From Geminicoccus sp036263595 (GTDB lineage Bacteria; Pseudomonadota; Alphaproteobacteria; Geminicoccales; Geminicoccaceae): a stretch of DNA of 64,000 bases. A program made the position numbers and the translations under genes. Below, one piece after another: positions 1-9,416 of the stretch; within the stretch, counting starts at the first letter, position 1; each line of letters starts with the position of its first letter. The stretch is taken from NCBI RefSeq assembly GCF_036263595.1, contig NZ_DATAGQ010000129.1, positions 39,748 through 103,747 on the forward strand, written 5' to 3'. The notes below the pieces were generated by a model that was given only the letters and a program-made list of their open reading frames with translations, was not told the DNA's origin and searched no databases.

Positions 1-1457
1 CGGGAATTGGCGACTTCGAGACGCTCGCCTTCTTCGTGGACGCCTGTAAGGAGCTGGGTGCCGATATCGTCGGCCTCAATCCTTTCCATGCGCTGTTCCT
101 GAGCGATCCCGGGCGCGCCAGCCCTTATTACCCCTCCGACCGCCGTTTCGTGGACCTGCGCTACTTCACGAGTGTCCTCGACCAGCAATACCTGCCTCGG
201 GGCGAGCCGGAGGATGGCGGCCGGATCATCGACTACCCGGGGGTGGTCGCGGCGAAACTCGCGGCGGCCGAGCAGGCTTTCGCGGCCCTGATCGACCAGA
301 GCCAGCTCGATGTGTTCATCGGCGAGCATGGCGAGGAACTCGCCTCCTTCGCCACCTTCCAGGCGCTGGAGGAACGGTTCGGCTCCAGCGACTGGCATAG
401 CTGGCCGGATTGGGCACACCGCCCGGAGACAGTGGGCGACCGGATCGACCCGGCGCGGGTCCGGTTCTTCTCCTATCTGCAGTGGATGCTGGACCAGCAA
501 CTGGAGGTGGCCGCCGGGCGCACCGAGGGCATGGCGGTCGGCCTCTACCGCGATCTGGCTGTCGGCGCCGCTCCCTCGGGCGCTGAGTTCTGGTCGCAGC
601 AGGGACGGTTCGCCCGCAACGTCGCCATCGGCTCGCCGCCCGACCCGTTCAGCGCGTCCGGCCAGATCTGGGGCGTGCCGCCGCTCGATCCGCAGATGCT
701 GATCAAGGAAGTCATGGCGGGCTGGCGCCGTCTCCTGCGTGCCAACATGCGCCATGCCGGTGCCTTGCGCATCGACCACGCCATGACCTTGCAGCGCCTG
801 TTCTGGGTTCCTTCCGGTGCCTCGGCGCTGGACGGCGCCTATGTGCGCAATCCCGTCGACGCGATGTTCGCCGAGCTTGCGATCACCAGCGGGCAGGCGC
901 GCTGCATGATCGTCGCCGAGGATCTCGGCACCGTTCCGGAAGGCTTCGGCCAGCGTTTGGCGGATGCCGATATCCTGTCCACCAAGGTGATGTGGTTCGA
1001 GCGCGACGGCGACCAGTTCCGCCCGCCGGAACAGTGGCCGGAGCGGGCGGCCGCCTGCATCTCGACCCATGACCTGGCGACTCTGAAGGGCTTCTGGGAG
1101 GCAGACGACATCAAGCTGCGTGCCAGGGTGAGCAACGAGCCGGCCCCGGCGGAGGCCCTGGCTGCCCGCGAACGTGAGCGCGGCAATCTTGCCCATCTCA
1201 TGGGGATCGATCCGAACGACGAGGATGCGCTGGCCCCGGCCGCGCATGGGATGCTCGCCCGCACCCCTTGTTCCCTGGTACTGGCCCAGGCGGAGGACCT
1301 GGTCGGGGAAGTGGAGCAGCTCAACCTGCCCGGCACCGACCTGGAGCGGCCGAACTGGCGGCGCCGGCTCGATGTGGCGGTGGAAGATCTTCCCGATCAC
1401 CCCTTGGCCCGGAGCGTCGTCGCCGCCATGAAGGCGGAACGACCTGAAGGGGGCTGA
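1..1457 (+). CDS. malQ: 4-alpha-glucanotransferase (amylomaltase), 5' end outside window
   Basis: Transfers alpha-1,4-glucan segments between maltodextrins in the cytosol (GH77). The reading frame is open from the first base (frame 3, beginning GIGDFETLAFF), so the true start lies upstream; the GTG at 36 is internal. GH77 catalytic landmarks are visible: LRIDHA (nucleophile Asp) near base 770, IVAEDLGTVP (acid/base Glu) near 910, and STHDLATLKGFW (third carboxylate) near 1065. The C-terminus looks complete. The SDR gene follows after 4 bases, probably on the same transcript. Family assignment is firm. Whether it serves glycogen or maltose metabolism cannot be told here. Confidence 0.93.
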   Translation, partial: GIGDFETLAFFVDACKELGADIVGLNPFHALFLSDPGRASPYYPSDRRFVDLRYFTSVLDQQYLPRGEPEDGGRIIDYPGVVAAKLAAAEQAFAALIDQSQLDVFIGEHGEELASFATFQALEERFGSSDWHSWPDWAHRPETVGDRIDPARVRFFSYLQWMLDQQLEVAAGRTEGMAVGLYRDLAVGAAPSGAEFWSQQGRFARNVAIGSPPDPFSASGQIWGVPPLDPQMLIKEVMAGWRRLLRANMRHAGALRIDHAMTLQRLFWVPSGASALDGAYVRNPVDAMFAELAITSGQARCMIVAEDLGTVPEGFGQRLADADILSTKVMWFERDGDQFRPPEQWPERAAACISTHDLATLKGFWEADDIKLRARVSNEPAPAEALAARERERGNLAHLMGIDPNDEDALAPAAHGMLARTPCSLVLAQAEDLVGEVEQLNLPGTDLERPNWRRRLDVAVEDLPDHPLARSVVAAMKAERPEGG

Positions 1458-1461
1458 TGGA

Positions 1462-2211
1462 ATGGCGGCGGCAAGAATTGCATTGATCACGGGCGGCGGT
1501 ACCGGCGTTGGCCGGGCCACCGCCCTTGCACTGGCGAAGGCCGGCTGGTCGCTGGTCCTGGCTGGCCGGCGCCAGGAACCGCTGGACCAGACCTGCAAGG
1601 ATGCGTCGCCGGCTGAGTGCATGGGCGTCGTGACCGATGTCAGCGACTCCGCGTCGGTCGAGAACCTGTTCGCGAGGATCAAGGAGCGCATCGGCCGCCT
1701 CGATCTTCTGTTCAACAATGCCGGTACGTTCGGCCGCAACGCGCTCCTGGAGGAGCTGACCTACGAGGACTGGAAGGCCGTCGTCGATGCCAACCTGACC
1801 GGTCCCTTCCTGTGCACGCGGGAAGCCTTCAAGATGATGAAGGATCAGGACCCCCAGGGCGGCCGGATCATCAACAACGGCTCGATCTCAGCGCATGTGC
1901 CGCGGCCGAACTCAATCGCCTATACCTCCACCAAGCACGCAGTCACCGGCCTGACCCGTTCCACCTCGCTGGACGGGCGCAAGTACAATATCGCCTGCGG
2001 CCAGATCGACATCGGCAACGCCGCCAGCGAGATGACCAAGAAGATGGATGCGGGTGTTCCTCAGGCGGACGGCAGCATCAAGCCTGAGCCGAAGATCGAC
2101 CCACAGCACGTGGCCGACACGATCGTGCACATGGCGAGCCTGCCGCTCGACGCGAACGTCCAGTTCGTGACGGTGATGGCCACCAAGATGCCGTTCATCG
2201 GCCGGGGCTGA
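1462..2211 (+). CDS. SDR family NAD(P)-dependent oxidoreductase
   Basis: Classical short-chain dehydrogenase of 249 residues, the usual length. It shows the N-terminal cofactor-binding TGGGTGVGRA, the structural FNNAG, and the catalytic YTSTK (Tyr-x-x-x-Lys) with upstream NNGSIS serine. The ATG lies 4 bases after the malQ stop. The substrate cannot be predicted; neighbours only suggest co-transcription with malQ. It converges with the catabolic operon on the other strand, separated by a hairpin. Confidence 0.9.
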   Translation: MAAARIALITGGGTGVGRATALALAKAGWSLVLAGRRQEPLDQTCKDASPAECMGVVTDVSDSASVENLFARIKERIGRLDLLFNNAGTFGRNALLEELTYEDWKAVVDANLTGPFLCTREAFKMMKDQDPQGGRIINNGSISAHVPRPNSIAYTSTKHAVTGLTRSTSLDGRKYNIACGQIDIGNAASEMTKKMDAGVPQADGSIKPEPKIDPQHVADTIVHMASLPLDANVQFVTVMATKMPFIGRG

Positions 2212-2224
2212 GCAGCGGGAAGAG

Positions 2225-2247
2225 GGGAGGGCCTCCGTGGCCCTCCC
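2225..2247. terminator. inverted repeat between convergent genes, probable bidirectional terminator
   Basis: A perfect 9-base inverted repeat (GGGAGGGCC / GGCCCTCCC) with a 5-base loop sits between the ends of the SDR gene (plus) and the aminotransferase gene (minus). There is no strong T-run on either side, so intrinsic termination is inferred from position and stem strength. Confidence 0.5.
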
Positions 2248-2257
2248 GCTCCATTGA

Positions 2258-3544
2258 CTAGGCCGCCGCCTCGATCATGGACCGTTCGACGATGGCGAGC
2301 CCTTCCTCGACGATCTCGTCGGAGGCCGTGAGCGGCACCAGCACGCGCAGGATGTTGCTGCTGGGACCGCAAGCGAGCAGTACCAGGCCGTACTTGCGCG
2401 CCGCGGCCGTCACCCGACCGGTGAACTCCGTCGCCGGCTTCTTGCTTTCCCGGTCCTTGACCAGCTCCACCGCCACCATTCCGCCAAGGCCGCGCACATC
2501 GCCGATGGCGGTGATGTCGTTGCGCCTCGCCATGCCGCGACAGCGCTCGATCACCGTGGCACCGAGGCTCAGGCTGCGGTCGAGCAGCTTTTCTTCCTCG
2601 ATGATGTCGAGCACCGCAAGCGCCGCGGCGCAGGCCAACGGATTGCCGGAATAGGTGCCGCCGAGGCCGCCCGGGTTGATCTTGTCCATGATCTCGGCCT
2701 TGCCGATCACGCCGGAGAGGGGAAAGCCGGCGGCCAAGCTTTTTGCCGTCGCGATCAGGTCAGGCACGACGCCCGAGTGCTCGATCGAGAAGTACTTGCC
2801 GGTCCGCGCCATCCCCGCCTGCACCTCGTCCGAGATCAGGAGGATGCCATGCCGGTCGCAGAGTTCGCGCAGTGCTTGCAGGAACTCGAAGGGCGCGATG
2901 TAGAAGCCACCCTCGCCCTGGACCGGCTCGATGATGATGGCCGCGACCCGGGATGCCTCGATGTCCGCCTTGAACAGCGCGTCGATGGCCGCCAGCGACT
3001 GCTCGCTCGTGACCCCATGGTAGGGCGACGGAAAGGGGACGTGGTAGATCTCGTTCGGGAACGGCCCGAAGCCAAGCTTGTAGGGCGCCACCTTGCCGGT
3101 GAGGCCCAGCGTGAGCAGGGTGCGGCCGTGGAACCCACCCTGAAAGGCGATCACGCCTGGCCGGCCGGTGGCGCCACGGGCGATCTTGATGGCGTTCTCG
3201 TTCGCCTCGGCCCCGGTCGAGAAGAAGATCGTCTTCTTCGGCTCGTCGCCCGGTGCCAGTCTGTTCAGCTTCTCGGCCAGCTCGACGTAGGGCTCGTAGG
3301 GCAGGACCTGGAAGGCGGTGTGGATGTAGTTGTCCAGCTGGGCCCGGACCGCTTCCAGCACCTTCGGGTGCCCGTGGCCGACATTCTGCACACCGATGCC
3401 GCCGGCAAAATCGATGTAGCGGTTGCCTTCCACGTCCCAGATCTCGGCATTCTTCGCCTTGGCCGGGTAGACGCCGGTGGCGTTGCCGACCCCGCGCGGC
3501 ACGGCCGCCGCCCGACGTGCCTGAAGTTCCGCATTCGTCGTCAC
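2258..3544 (-). CDS. gabT: GabT/DavT-type 4-aminobutyrate (or 5-aminovalerate) aminotransferase
   Basis: Class III PLP aminotransferase of 428 residues, as usual for GabT. It has the ISDEVQAGMARTGK motif and the PLP lysine in IATAKSLAAGFPLSG. The frame stays open upstream to 3829, but that extension overlaps the next gene. The chosen GTG at 3544 has GGAGAA six bases before it and gives the expected N-terminus (TTNAELQARR). It is the last gene of the nine-gene operon, 13 bases after the monooxygenase gene. In this context it should convert GABA, released by guanidinobutyrase, to succinate semialdehyde; 5-aminovalerate from lysine is an alternative substrate. The two activities cannot be separated by sequence alone. 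Stop codon is TAG. Confidence 0.9.
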   Translation of the reverse strand: MTTNAELQARRAAAVPRGVGNATGVYPAKAKNAEIWDVEGNRYIDFAGGIGVQNVGHGHPKVLEAVRAQLDNYIHTAFQVLPYEPYVELAEKLNRLAPGDEPKKTIFFSTGAEANENAIKIARGATGRPGVIAFQGGFHGRTLLTLGLTGKVAPYKLGFGPFPNEIYHVPFPSPYHGVTSEQSLAAIDALFKADIEASRVAAIIIEPVQGEGGFYIAPFEFLQALRELCDRHGILLISDEVQAGMARTGKYFSIEHSGVVPDLIATAKSLAAGFPLSGVIGKAEIMDKINPGGLGGTYSGNPLACAAALAVLDIIEEEKLLDRSLSLGATVIERCRGMARRNDITAIGDVRGLGGMVAVELVKDRESKKPATEFTGRVTAAARKYGLVLLACGPSSNILRVLVPLTASDEIVEEGLAIVERSMIEAAA

Positions 3545-3557
3545 GATCGTTCTCCGT

Positions 3558-5249
3558 TCAGTCGTCGAGGGCAAGTGGGGCGAGTTCATCGAACCGATCG
3601 CCGGGGCCCGGGTTCTCGCGGGCGCTGCATCCGCTGAGATGGCGCACGACACCCCACACGGCATTGAGCGCCGTGGTGACGGCACCTTCGGCCCAGCCAG
3701 CCGTCCAGGACACGTCGTCGCCGGCAAGGAAGATGCCGCGCTGCTCGGGCGGCAGGTCGTCCTGCATGAAGTGCGAGAACAGCCGCCGCTGGTAGCGGTA
3801 GTGTCCGGGCAGGTTGGCCTTGAAGGCACCCATGAAGTTCGGATCCGACTCCCAGGACACCGTAATCGGATGGCCGATGATGTGCTGGCGGATGTCCAGG
3901 TCCGGATAAATCTGCGCCAGGCTGTGCAGCATCAGCCTGACCCGCTCGTCCACCGGCAGCGACAGCCACTTCATCGCGTCGTCGTTCCAGGTGTAGGACA
4001 AGCAGATCACGCCCGGCTTGTCGTCGCCCTGGTCCAGCAGGTAGGTGCCGCGGGTGAGGCGGTCGGACAGCGTCATGCTCATCCGGTCGCGGCCCGTGCT
4101 GGGATCGACCTCCTTCCAGAACGGCCGGTCGACCATCACGAAAGTCTTGGACGCCTGCATGTAGTGCGTCCGCTCCATCGCCATCCACATGGGATGGGAG
4201 AACAGCTGCTCGTTGCAGTCGATCCGCGCCGACAGGAGCCAGACCTGGCAGGTAACCACGACGGCATCGTAGGAACGCCGGTTGCCCCAGCGGTCGGTGA
4301 TGGCGATCTTTCCGTCGTCTTCGCGCACGATCCTGGCCACACCCGGCATCGGCATGCCGTTGTGGAGGTCCTTCAGCGACGTGCCATCCGGCCAGTGGAC
4401 CATGCCGTCCAGCTTCTTTGTCCAAAGCCCTACCGGCAGCTGCTCGACACCGCCCAGGACTTGCCGATGGTCCTCGTCCGCGTTCGTGTAGACGACGCGC
4501 AGAATCTCCAGCATCGAGTTGGGGAAGTCCGTGTCCCAGCCGCCCGTGCCGAAGCCTACTTGGCCGAACACCTCGCGGTGACGGAAGGAGCGCTCGCGAA
4601 AGGCGCGCGAGCCGGCGATGAAGCCGTAGAAGGAGCGCTCGTCCCAGACCGGCACCAGCTCGTTCCAGATGGCCTTGATCCTGCCGACGTCACGGTCGCG
4701 GATGGCAGCCTGCATCGCGCCAAAGGAGGCCTCTTCTTCCAGTACCTCTTTCCATGCATGCGCGACCTCGTGGAACAAAGGCGGCAGGTCGGCGAGCGTG
4801 CGCCCGTAATGGGCCTTGCCGCCTAGTTCGATCACCGTGCTCCGCGACGCCGGCGTCAGCGGGTTGGGGAAGGGCTCCGTGCGCAGGCCCGCCTGATCGA
4901 AATAGTGGAACAGCGTGGTGGCCGATGGCGGGAAGCGCATCGCTCCCAGCTCCGCGATCGTCCCGTCGCCACCCTTGAACGTCTCCGAGCGCAGCCGCCC
5001 GCCGATCCGGTCCGACTCGTACACGACCGGTTTCAGCCCGAGCTTCATCAGCTCGTAGGCGGCAACGATGCCGGAAATGCCGGCGCCGATCACCACAACC
5101 TCCGTGCCGTGCCGTTCCGCCGGGATGCTGCCGAGCCCGGCCGGGTGGCGGACATGGTCGTCGAACGGATAAGGAAAGTCCGGCCCGAACATGGTGACCG
5201 GCTTCAGCTCGATGCCCGGTGCCGCCGGGGCCGGCATGGAAGCCGACAT
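3558..5249 (-). CDS. DavB-like L-amino-acid 2-monooxygenase (flavin amine oxidase family)
   Basis: FAD-dependent enzyme of 563 residues, resembling Pseudomonas lysine 2-monooxygenase DavB over its whole length as I recall it (FGPDFP..FDDHVRHPAGLGSIPAERHG near the N-terminus, GDDVSWTAGWAEGAV near the C-terminus). The dinucleotide-binding motif VIGAGISGIVAAYELMKLG begins near residue 54. This family oxidatively decarboxylates lysine, arginine or tryptophan to the amide. An amidase and a guanidinobutyrase in the same operon favour arginine, giving 4-guanidinobutanamide, but lysine remains possible. The start ATG at 5249 is preceded by GAGGAGG, a strong ribosome-binding site. Substrate is inference; family is firm. 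Confidence 0.85.
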   Translation of the reverse strand: MSASMPAPAAPGIELKPVTMFGPDFPYPFDDHVRHPAGLGSIPAERHGTEVVVIGAGISGIVAAYELMKLGLKPVVYESDRIGGRLRSETFKGGDGTIAELGAMRFPPSATTLFHYFDQAGLRTEPFPNPLTPASRSTVIELGGKAHYGRTLADLPPLFHEVAHAWKEVLEEEASFGAMQAAIRDRDVGRIKAIWNELVPVWDERSFYGFIAGSRAFRERSFRHREVFGQVGFGTGGWDTDFPNSMLEILRVVYTNADEDHRQVLGGVEQLPVGLWTKKLDGMVHWPDGTSLKDLHNGMPMPGVARIVREDDGKIAITDRWGNRRSYDAVVVTCQVWLLSARIDCNEQLFSHPMWMAMERTHYMQASKTFVMVDRPFWKEVDPSTGRDRMSMTLSDRLTRGTYLLDQGDDKPGVICLSYTWNDDAMKWLSLPVDERVRLMLHSLAQIYPDLDIRQHIIGHPITVSWESDPNFMGAFKANLPGHYRYQRRLFSHFMQDDLPPEQRGIFLAGDDVSWTAGWAEGAVTTALNAVWGVVRHLSGCSARENPGPGDRFDELAPLALDD

Positions 5250-5260
5250 GCTGGACCTCC

Positions 5261-6208
5261 TCAGGCCCGGTACTGGACGCCCGGCAACACGCAGAGCATC
5301 TCGAACAGGATGTTGGCCGCCACCAGCGCCGTGGTGCCGGCCTGGTCATAGGGTGGCGATACCTCGACGAGATCGCAGCCCACCAGGTTCAGGCCCCGGC
5401 ACCCGCGCACGATCTCCAGCGCCTGCCAGATGGTGAGCCCACCCACCTCCAGCGTTCCCGTGCCCGGTGCGAAGGCCGGATCCAGGCTGTCGATGTCGAA
5501 GCTCATATAGACCGGCCCGTCGCCCATCATGGTGCGGACCTCCTCCATCAAGGGCGTCAGCGACTTGTGCCAGCACTCCTCGGCCTGCACGACGCGAAAG
5601 CCCTGCTGGCGCGGCCAGTCGAAATCGTCGGCGGCATAGCCCGAACCGCGCAGACCGATCTGGATGGCGCGCTTCATATCGATCGCCCCGTCCTCGACCG
5701 CGCGCCGGAACGGCGTGCCGTGCGCAATGCGCTCGCCGAACATGTGCTCGTTGATGTCGGCATGGGCATCGACATGGATGAGGCCGACCGGCCCGTGCTT
5801 CTTCGCCATGGCGCGCAGGATCGGGTAGACCAGCGTATGGTCGCCGCCTAGGCCCAGGGGAATGCAGCCGGTGGCCAGGATCTTGTCGTAATGGTCCTCG
5901 ATGATCTGGACCGACTTCTTCAGGTCGAACGTGTTGGTCGGGATGTCGCCGATGTCGGCCACCTGCAGGCTGTCGAACGGGGCCGCACGGGTCGCCATGT
6001 TGTAGGGCCGGATCATCGTCGATTCCTGCCGGATCTGGCGCGGGCCAAAGCGCGTGCCGGCCCGGTGCGAGGCGCCGATATCCATCGGGATGCCAACGAA
6101 GCAGGCGTCCAGCCCTTCCGCCGACGATGCCGCCGGCAGCCGCATCATCGTGCCGGGGCCGGCGAAGCGCGGCATCTCGTTGCCGCCGAGCGGCTGGTTG
6201 AAGCTCAT
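5261..6208 (-). CDS. gbuA: guanidinobutyrase (ureohydrolase family)
   Basis: Hydrolyses 4-guanidinobutyrate to GABA and urea. The 315-residue ureohydrolase carries the dimanganese motifs GGDHTL, HVDAHADINE and SFDIDSLDPAFAPGTGT. The opening QPLGGNEMPRFAGPGTMMRL and internal VVQAEECWHKSL recall Pseudomonas GbuA rather than agmatinase SpeB. The ATG has GGAGG seven bases upstream and overlaps the amidase stop by 4 bases (ATGA), so the two are probably translationally coupled. In the pathway it acts between the amidase and the aminotransferase. Guanidinopropionase or agmatinase activity cannot be excluded. Confidence 0.88.
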   Translation of the reverse strand: MSFNQPLGGNEMPRFAGPGTMMRLPAASSAEGLDACFVGIPMDIGASHRAGTRFGPRQIRQESTMIRPYNMATRAAPFDSLQVADIGDIPTNTFDLKKSVQIIEDHYDKILATGCIPLGLGGDHTLVYPILRAMAKKHGPVGLIHVDAHADINEHMFGERIAHGTPFRRAVEDGAIDMKRAIQIGLRGSGYAADDFDWPRQQGFRVVQAEECWHKSLTPLMEEVRTMMGDGPVYMSFDIDSLDPAFAPGTGTLEVGGLTIWQALEIVRGCRGLNLVGCDLVEVSPPYDQAGTTALVAANILFEMLCVLPGVQYRA

Positions 6209-7005
6209 CGGCGGCCTCCATGCATGAGGGCGGCATACAGTTCCGGCCGGCGATCGGCGAGGTAGGTGTAGAGCGGCCGTGTCCGCTCCAGCAGGTCCCG
6301 GTCCAGTTCCGCCGAGATCACCTCCTCGCCTCGACCGGCGCGGGCCAGGTCCACGCCGTCAGGGCCGACGATGCAGGAGAGCCCGCAATAGTCCAGGTCG
6401 GCCTCGACCCCGCAATGATCGGCATAGGCGATGAAGACCTGGTTCTCGACGGCCCGGGCGGGGACGATCGTGCGCGCGATCACGTCATAGGGCTGCATGA
6501 GCGCGGTGGGCACCACCACCAGGTCGGCGCCGGCCAAGGCCAACGACCGCACGGCCTCCGGAAACTCGACATCGTAGCAGATCAGGACACCCACCTTGAA
6601 GCCATCGAGCTCGACCACCGGCGAATGGCCGTCGCCTTCCTGGAACATCGAGCGGTCCAGGTCGGTGAAGAGATGCGACTTGCGGTAGTTCAGGAGCGTG
6701 TTGCCGTGGCGGTCGATCAGGATGGCAGCGTTGTACACCTTCCCGTCCGCGCCCCGCTCGGGATAGCCATAGAGCAGCGCCGTGCCCGTCGCTCGTGCAA
6801 TCATGGCCGCCCGCTTGGCCGACGGCCCATCCACCGGCTCGGCCAGCCGCTCCGCCGCTTCCCGGCCGATCGCATAGCCCGACAGGAACATTTCCGGACA
6901 GACCAGGAGGCCTTCTTCGACGTGCGCTGCGGCCTCCGCCACGCGCTCCATGTTCTCGGCAGGTGTTCCCGCCTTCTCCGGTCCCTGGAACAGGGTGACC
7001 CGCAT
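6205..7005 (-). CDS. DavA-like amidase (carbon-nitrogen hydrolase / nitrilase family)
   Basis: 266-residue nitrilase-superfamily amidase with the Glu-Lys-Cys triad visible: Glu in LLVCPEMFLSGY, Lys in LLNYRKSHLF, Cys in VGVLICYDVEFPE. It resembles 5-aminovaleramidase DavA (YPERGADGKVYNAAILI). The frame is open upstream to 7569, but that extension is the antisense-frame shadow of the decarboxylase gene; the natural start is MRVTLFQG at 7005. It should hydrolyse the amide made by the DavB-like enzyme, 4-guanidinobutanamide if arginine is the substrate. It overlaps gbuA by 4 bases and follows the decarboxylase by 14. Confidence 0.85.
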   Translation of the reverse strand: MRVTLFQGPEKAGTPAENMERVAEAAAHVEEGLLVCPEMFLSGYAIGREAAERLAEPVDGPSAKRAAMIARATGTALLYGYPERGADGKVYNAAILIDRHGNTLLNYRKSHLFTDLDRSMFQEGDGHSPVVELDGFKVGVLICYDVEFPEAVRSLALAGADLVVVPTALMQPYDVIARTIVPARAVENQVFIAYADHCGVEADLDYCGLSCIVGPDGVDLARAGRGEEVISAELDRDLLERTRPLYTYLADRRPELYAALMHGGRR

Positions 7006-7019
7006 CTTCCCGATCCTTC

Positions 7020-8618
7020 TCACGCCAGATACGGCGCATCCTCGTCGATCTCGACCAGCGTCGGCACGCTCCGTCCGGCACTGGCCCTCAACAATTCTTC
7101 CAGATGCTCGATGCTCTCCGCTCGGCCGGCCACGCAGCCGAAGCCACGCGCGATCGCGACGAAGTCCGGCGTCACCAGGTCGACCCCGATCGGCGGCACG
7201 CCTGTTTCCGCCATGTAGGTCTTGATCTCGCCGTAGCCACGGTTGTTCCAGAGCAGGATCACGATCGGCACCTGCGCTTCCACGGCCGAGGCCAGCTCCG
7301 GCAGCGTGAACTGGAACCCGCCGTCGCCGATCAGCGCCACCACCGGCCGGTCCGGGGCCGCCAGCTTCGCGCCCATGGCAGCCGGAAGCGCATAGCCCAG
7401 CGTGCCATAGCCGGTGCTGGCGTTGAACCAGGAGCGAGGCCGCGCCGGCGCATGGAACTGGTTGCCGCCATAGACGGGCTGGGTCTGGTCGCCGGCGATG
7501 ATGGCATCGGGCAAGGCACGGTCCACGGCATCCAGGACGCGCCGGTGCCCCTGGATCGACGGCCACCAAAGGGCCTGCACCGCCTCCCGCACCGCTCCGG
7601 CCCGGATCCGGCCTCCCTTGGCGATCGTGGTGGCCTTCAGCGCATAGAGCAGCGCATCCAGCGTGAGCCTCGCATCGGCGACGATCGGCACGTCCGCCGG
7701 CCGGACCCGCATGGTCTGCTCGGGATCGATGTCCACCCGGATCAACTGCCCGTCGAACTGCAGCTCCTGTGGATCCGGGTACATCTCCGTCTCGCCGAAC
7801 TCGGTGCCAACGGCGAGCACCACATCAGCTTCCTTCAGGGCCTGGCGCAGCGGCGCGAACGAGAAGTTCTCGCCCATGTGGAGCGGGTGGTTCGGCGGGA
7901 TCACGCCCTTGGCGTTGACCGTGTTGATGAAGGGTGCCCGCAAGAGTTCGATCAGCGCCAGCGCCGGCTCGCCCGCCTCCACCGCACCACCGCCCAGCAC
8001 GAGGAGTGGCCGCTCGGCAAAGCGCAGCAGTTCGGCCGCCCGTGCGATCCTGGCCGGCGAGGGTGCTGGCGGTCCAACCGTCGGAAGCTTCCTGACCTCG
8101 ACGTGGCTGGCGTCGGCGCGGATCACATCCACCGGGATCTCGAGATGGATCGGCCGCGGCCGTGAGCAGCAGAACAGGGCGAAGGCACGCGCCAGGACCT
8201 CCGGCAGCTGATCGGGCGAGAGCAGCGTGTGGCTGAACGCAGTCACCCCCGCCGCCATGTTCCGCTGCGACGGCAACTCGTGCAGCCGGCCCTGGCCCAT
8301 GCCCAGATGGTTCGTCCGGGTCACGCTGGAGATCACCAGCATCGGCATGCTGTCGCCATAGGCCTGGCCCATGGCGGTCAGGATGTTGGTCACGCCCGGC
8401 CCGGTCACCACGAAGCAGGCGGCAGGCTTGCCGGTGACGCGCGCATAGCCGTCCGCCATGAAGCCGGCACCCTGCTCGTGCCTGGGCGTGACATGGCGGA
8501 GACCGGTCTCTGGCAGGCCCCGGTAGAGTTCGACCGTATGGACGCCTGGAATGCCGAACACGACCCGGATGCCGTTGGCTTCCAGGAAGCGGACCAGGAC
8601 CTCGCCGGTGGTAGGCAT
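7020..8618 (-). CDS. AruI-like thiamine-diphosphate decarboxylase (2-ketoarginine type)
   Basis: 532-residue ThDP enzyme of the acetolactate synthase fold. The catalytic Glu is in TPRHEQGAGFMADGYAR, and the ThDP/Mg motif starts at GDGGFQFTLPELASAV and ends at the NN of LLWNN. The N-terminal FGIPGVHTVELYRGLPETG is like Pseudomonas AruI, the 5-guanidino-2-oxopentanoate decarboxylase of the arginine transaminase route. Adjacent gbuA and the amine-oxidase gene support arginine. No aruH-like transaminase or aldehyde dehydrogenase is in the operon, so the source of 2-ketoarginine and the fate of 4-guanidinobutanal are open. A 3-base gap separates it from the upstream permease gene. Confidence 0.8.
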   Translation of the reverse strand: MPTTGEVLVRFLEANGIRVVFGIPGVHTVELYRGLPETGLRHVTPRHEQGAGFMADGYARVTGKPAACFVVTGPGVTNILTAMGQAYGDSMPMLVISSVTRTNHLGMGQGRLHELPSQRNMAAGVTAFSHTLLSPDQLPEVLARAFALFCCSRPRPIHLEIPVDVIRADASHVEVRKLPTVGPPAPSPARIARAAELLRFAERPLLVLGGGAVEAGEPALALIELLRAPFINTVNAKGVIPPNHPLHMGENFSFAPLRQALKEADVVLAVGTEFGETEMYPDPQELQFDGQLIRVDIDPEQTMRVRPADVPIVADARLTLDALLYALKATTIAKGGRIRAGAVREAVQALWWPSIQGHRRVLDAVDRALPDAIIAGDQTQPVYGGNQFHAPARPRSWFNASTGYGTLGYALPAAMGAKLAAPDRPVVALIGDGGFQFTLPELASAVEAQVPIVILLWNNRGYGEIKTYMAETGVPPIGVDLVTPDFVAIARGFGCVAGRAESIEHLEELLRASAGRSVPTLVEIDEDAPYLA

Positions 8619-8621
8619 CGT

Positions 8622-9416
8622 TCAGTCCTTTGACCAGGCGCCCAGGAGCTTCGGGAGATCGCCGAACCGGGCGATCAGCCCGAACACCAGGGCGGCGAAT
8701 AGCATGAACACCACGGCGACCACCGCCATGACCGGCGTATAGCCATAGCGCAGGCTGTTGAAGATCTTGATCGGCAGCGTCTCGACCGTGAAGCCCGAGA
8801 CCATGTAGGCCACGATGTACTCGTTCAGGCTGAGCACGAAGGCGAACGCATAGCCGGAGATCAGGTAGGGCCGGATCAGCGGCAGGATGATCGTCGTGAA
8901 GACCTTCCGCTCGTCCGCGCCCATGGTCGTGGCGGCCTCGACCACCTGCCGGTCGATCGAGTTCAGCCCGAGCGTGATGGTGACCAGCGGCAGGGTCACG
9001 AAGAAGATCGCGTGGCTCACGATGGTAGCGACGATCGAGCCGTACAGGCCAACGCTCACCCAGAACACCAGGAAGCCCAGGGCAGTGATCACCGGCGGCA
9101 GGGTGAATGGTGCGACGCCCAGCCCGTACAGCACGCTGCCGTAGCGGACCCGGTAGCGCCACAGGAACCAGGCGAGCGGGAAGGCGATCAGCACGGCCAG
9201 TGCCGCGGAGGTGAACGCGATCAGGAGGCTGTTGCCCATCGCGTTCAGCCAGTCCGGCTGATTGAACAGCTCCGCGTACCAGCGCAGGGACGGGTCGCGC
9301 GGCGGAAACAGGAGTTGCTGCGCGCCGTTCAGCGATACCCCGGCCACCACGATCAGCGGGCCCGCCAGGAACAGGAGGACCAGGCCCATGAACAGCTTGC
9401 TGCCGAGCCTGCTCAT
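8622..9416 (-). CDS. ABC transporter permease, PotC-like
   Basis: Inner-membrane permease of 264 residues with about six hydrophobic segments. The EAA loop is visible as EAATTMGADERKVFTTIILP. It belongs to the spermidine/putrescine importer class, matching the adjacent PotA-, PotB- and PotD-like genes. The long upstream extension of the frame is spurious; ATG at 9416 (MSRLGSKLF) overlaps the stop of the other permease by 4 bases. The likely cargo, given the operon, is arginine or a guanidino/polyamine compound. Confidence 0.88.
   Translation of the reverse strand: MSRLGSKLFMGLVLLFLAGPLIVVAGVSLNGAQQLLFPPRDPSLRWYAELFNQPDWLNAMGNSLLIAFTSAALAVLIAFPLAWFLWRYRVRYGSVLYGLGVAPFTLPPVITALGFLVFWVSVGLYGSIVATIVSHAIFFVTLPLVTITLGLNSIDRQVVEAATTMGADERKVFTTIILPLIRPYLISGYAFAFVLSLNEYIVAYMVSGFTVETLPIKIFNSLRYGYTPVMAVVAVVFMLFAALVFGLIARFGDLPKLLGAWSKD

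Noticed and set aside
7006..7569. Fusion of the amidase with an upstream domain
   Set aside because: The upstream part is a frame-shifted reading of the AruI-like gene; the amidase N-terminus MRVTLFQG is complete.
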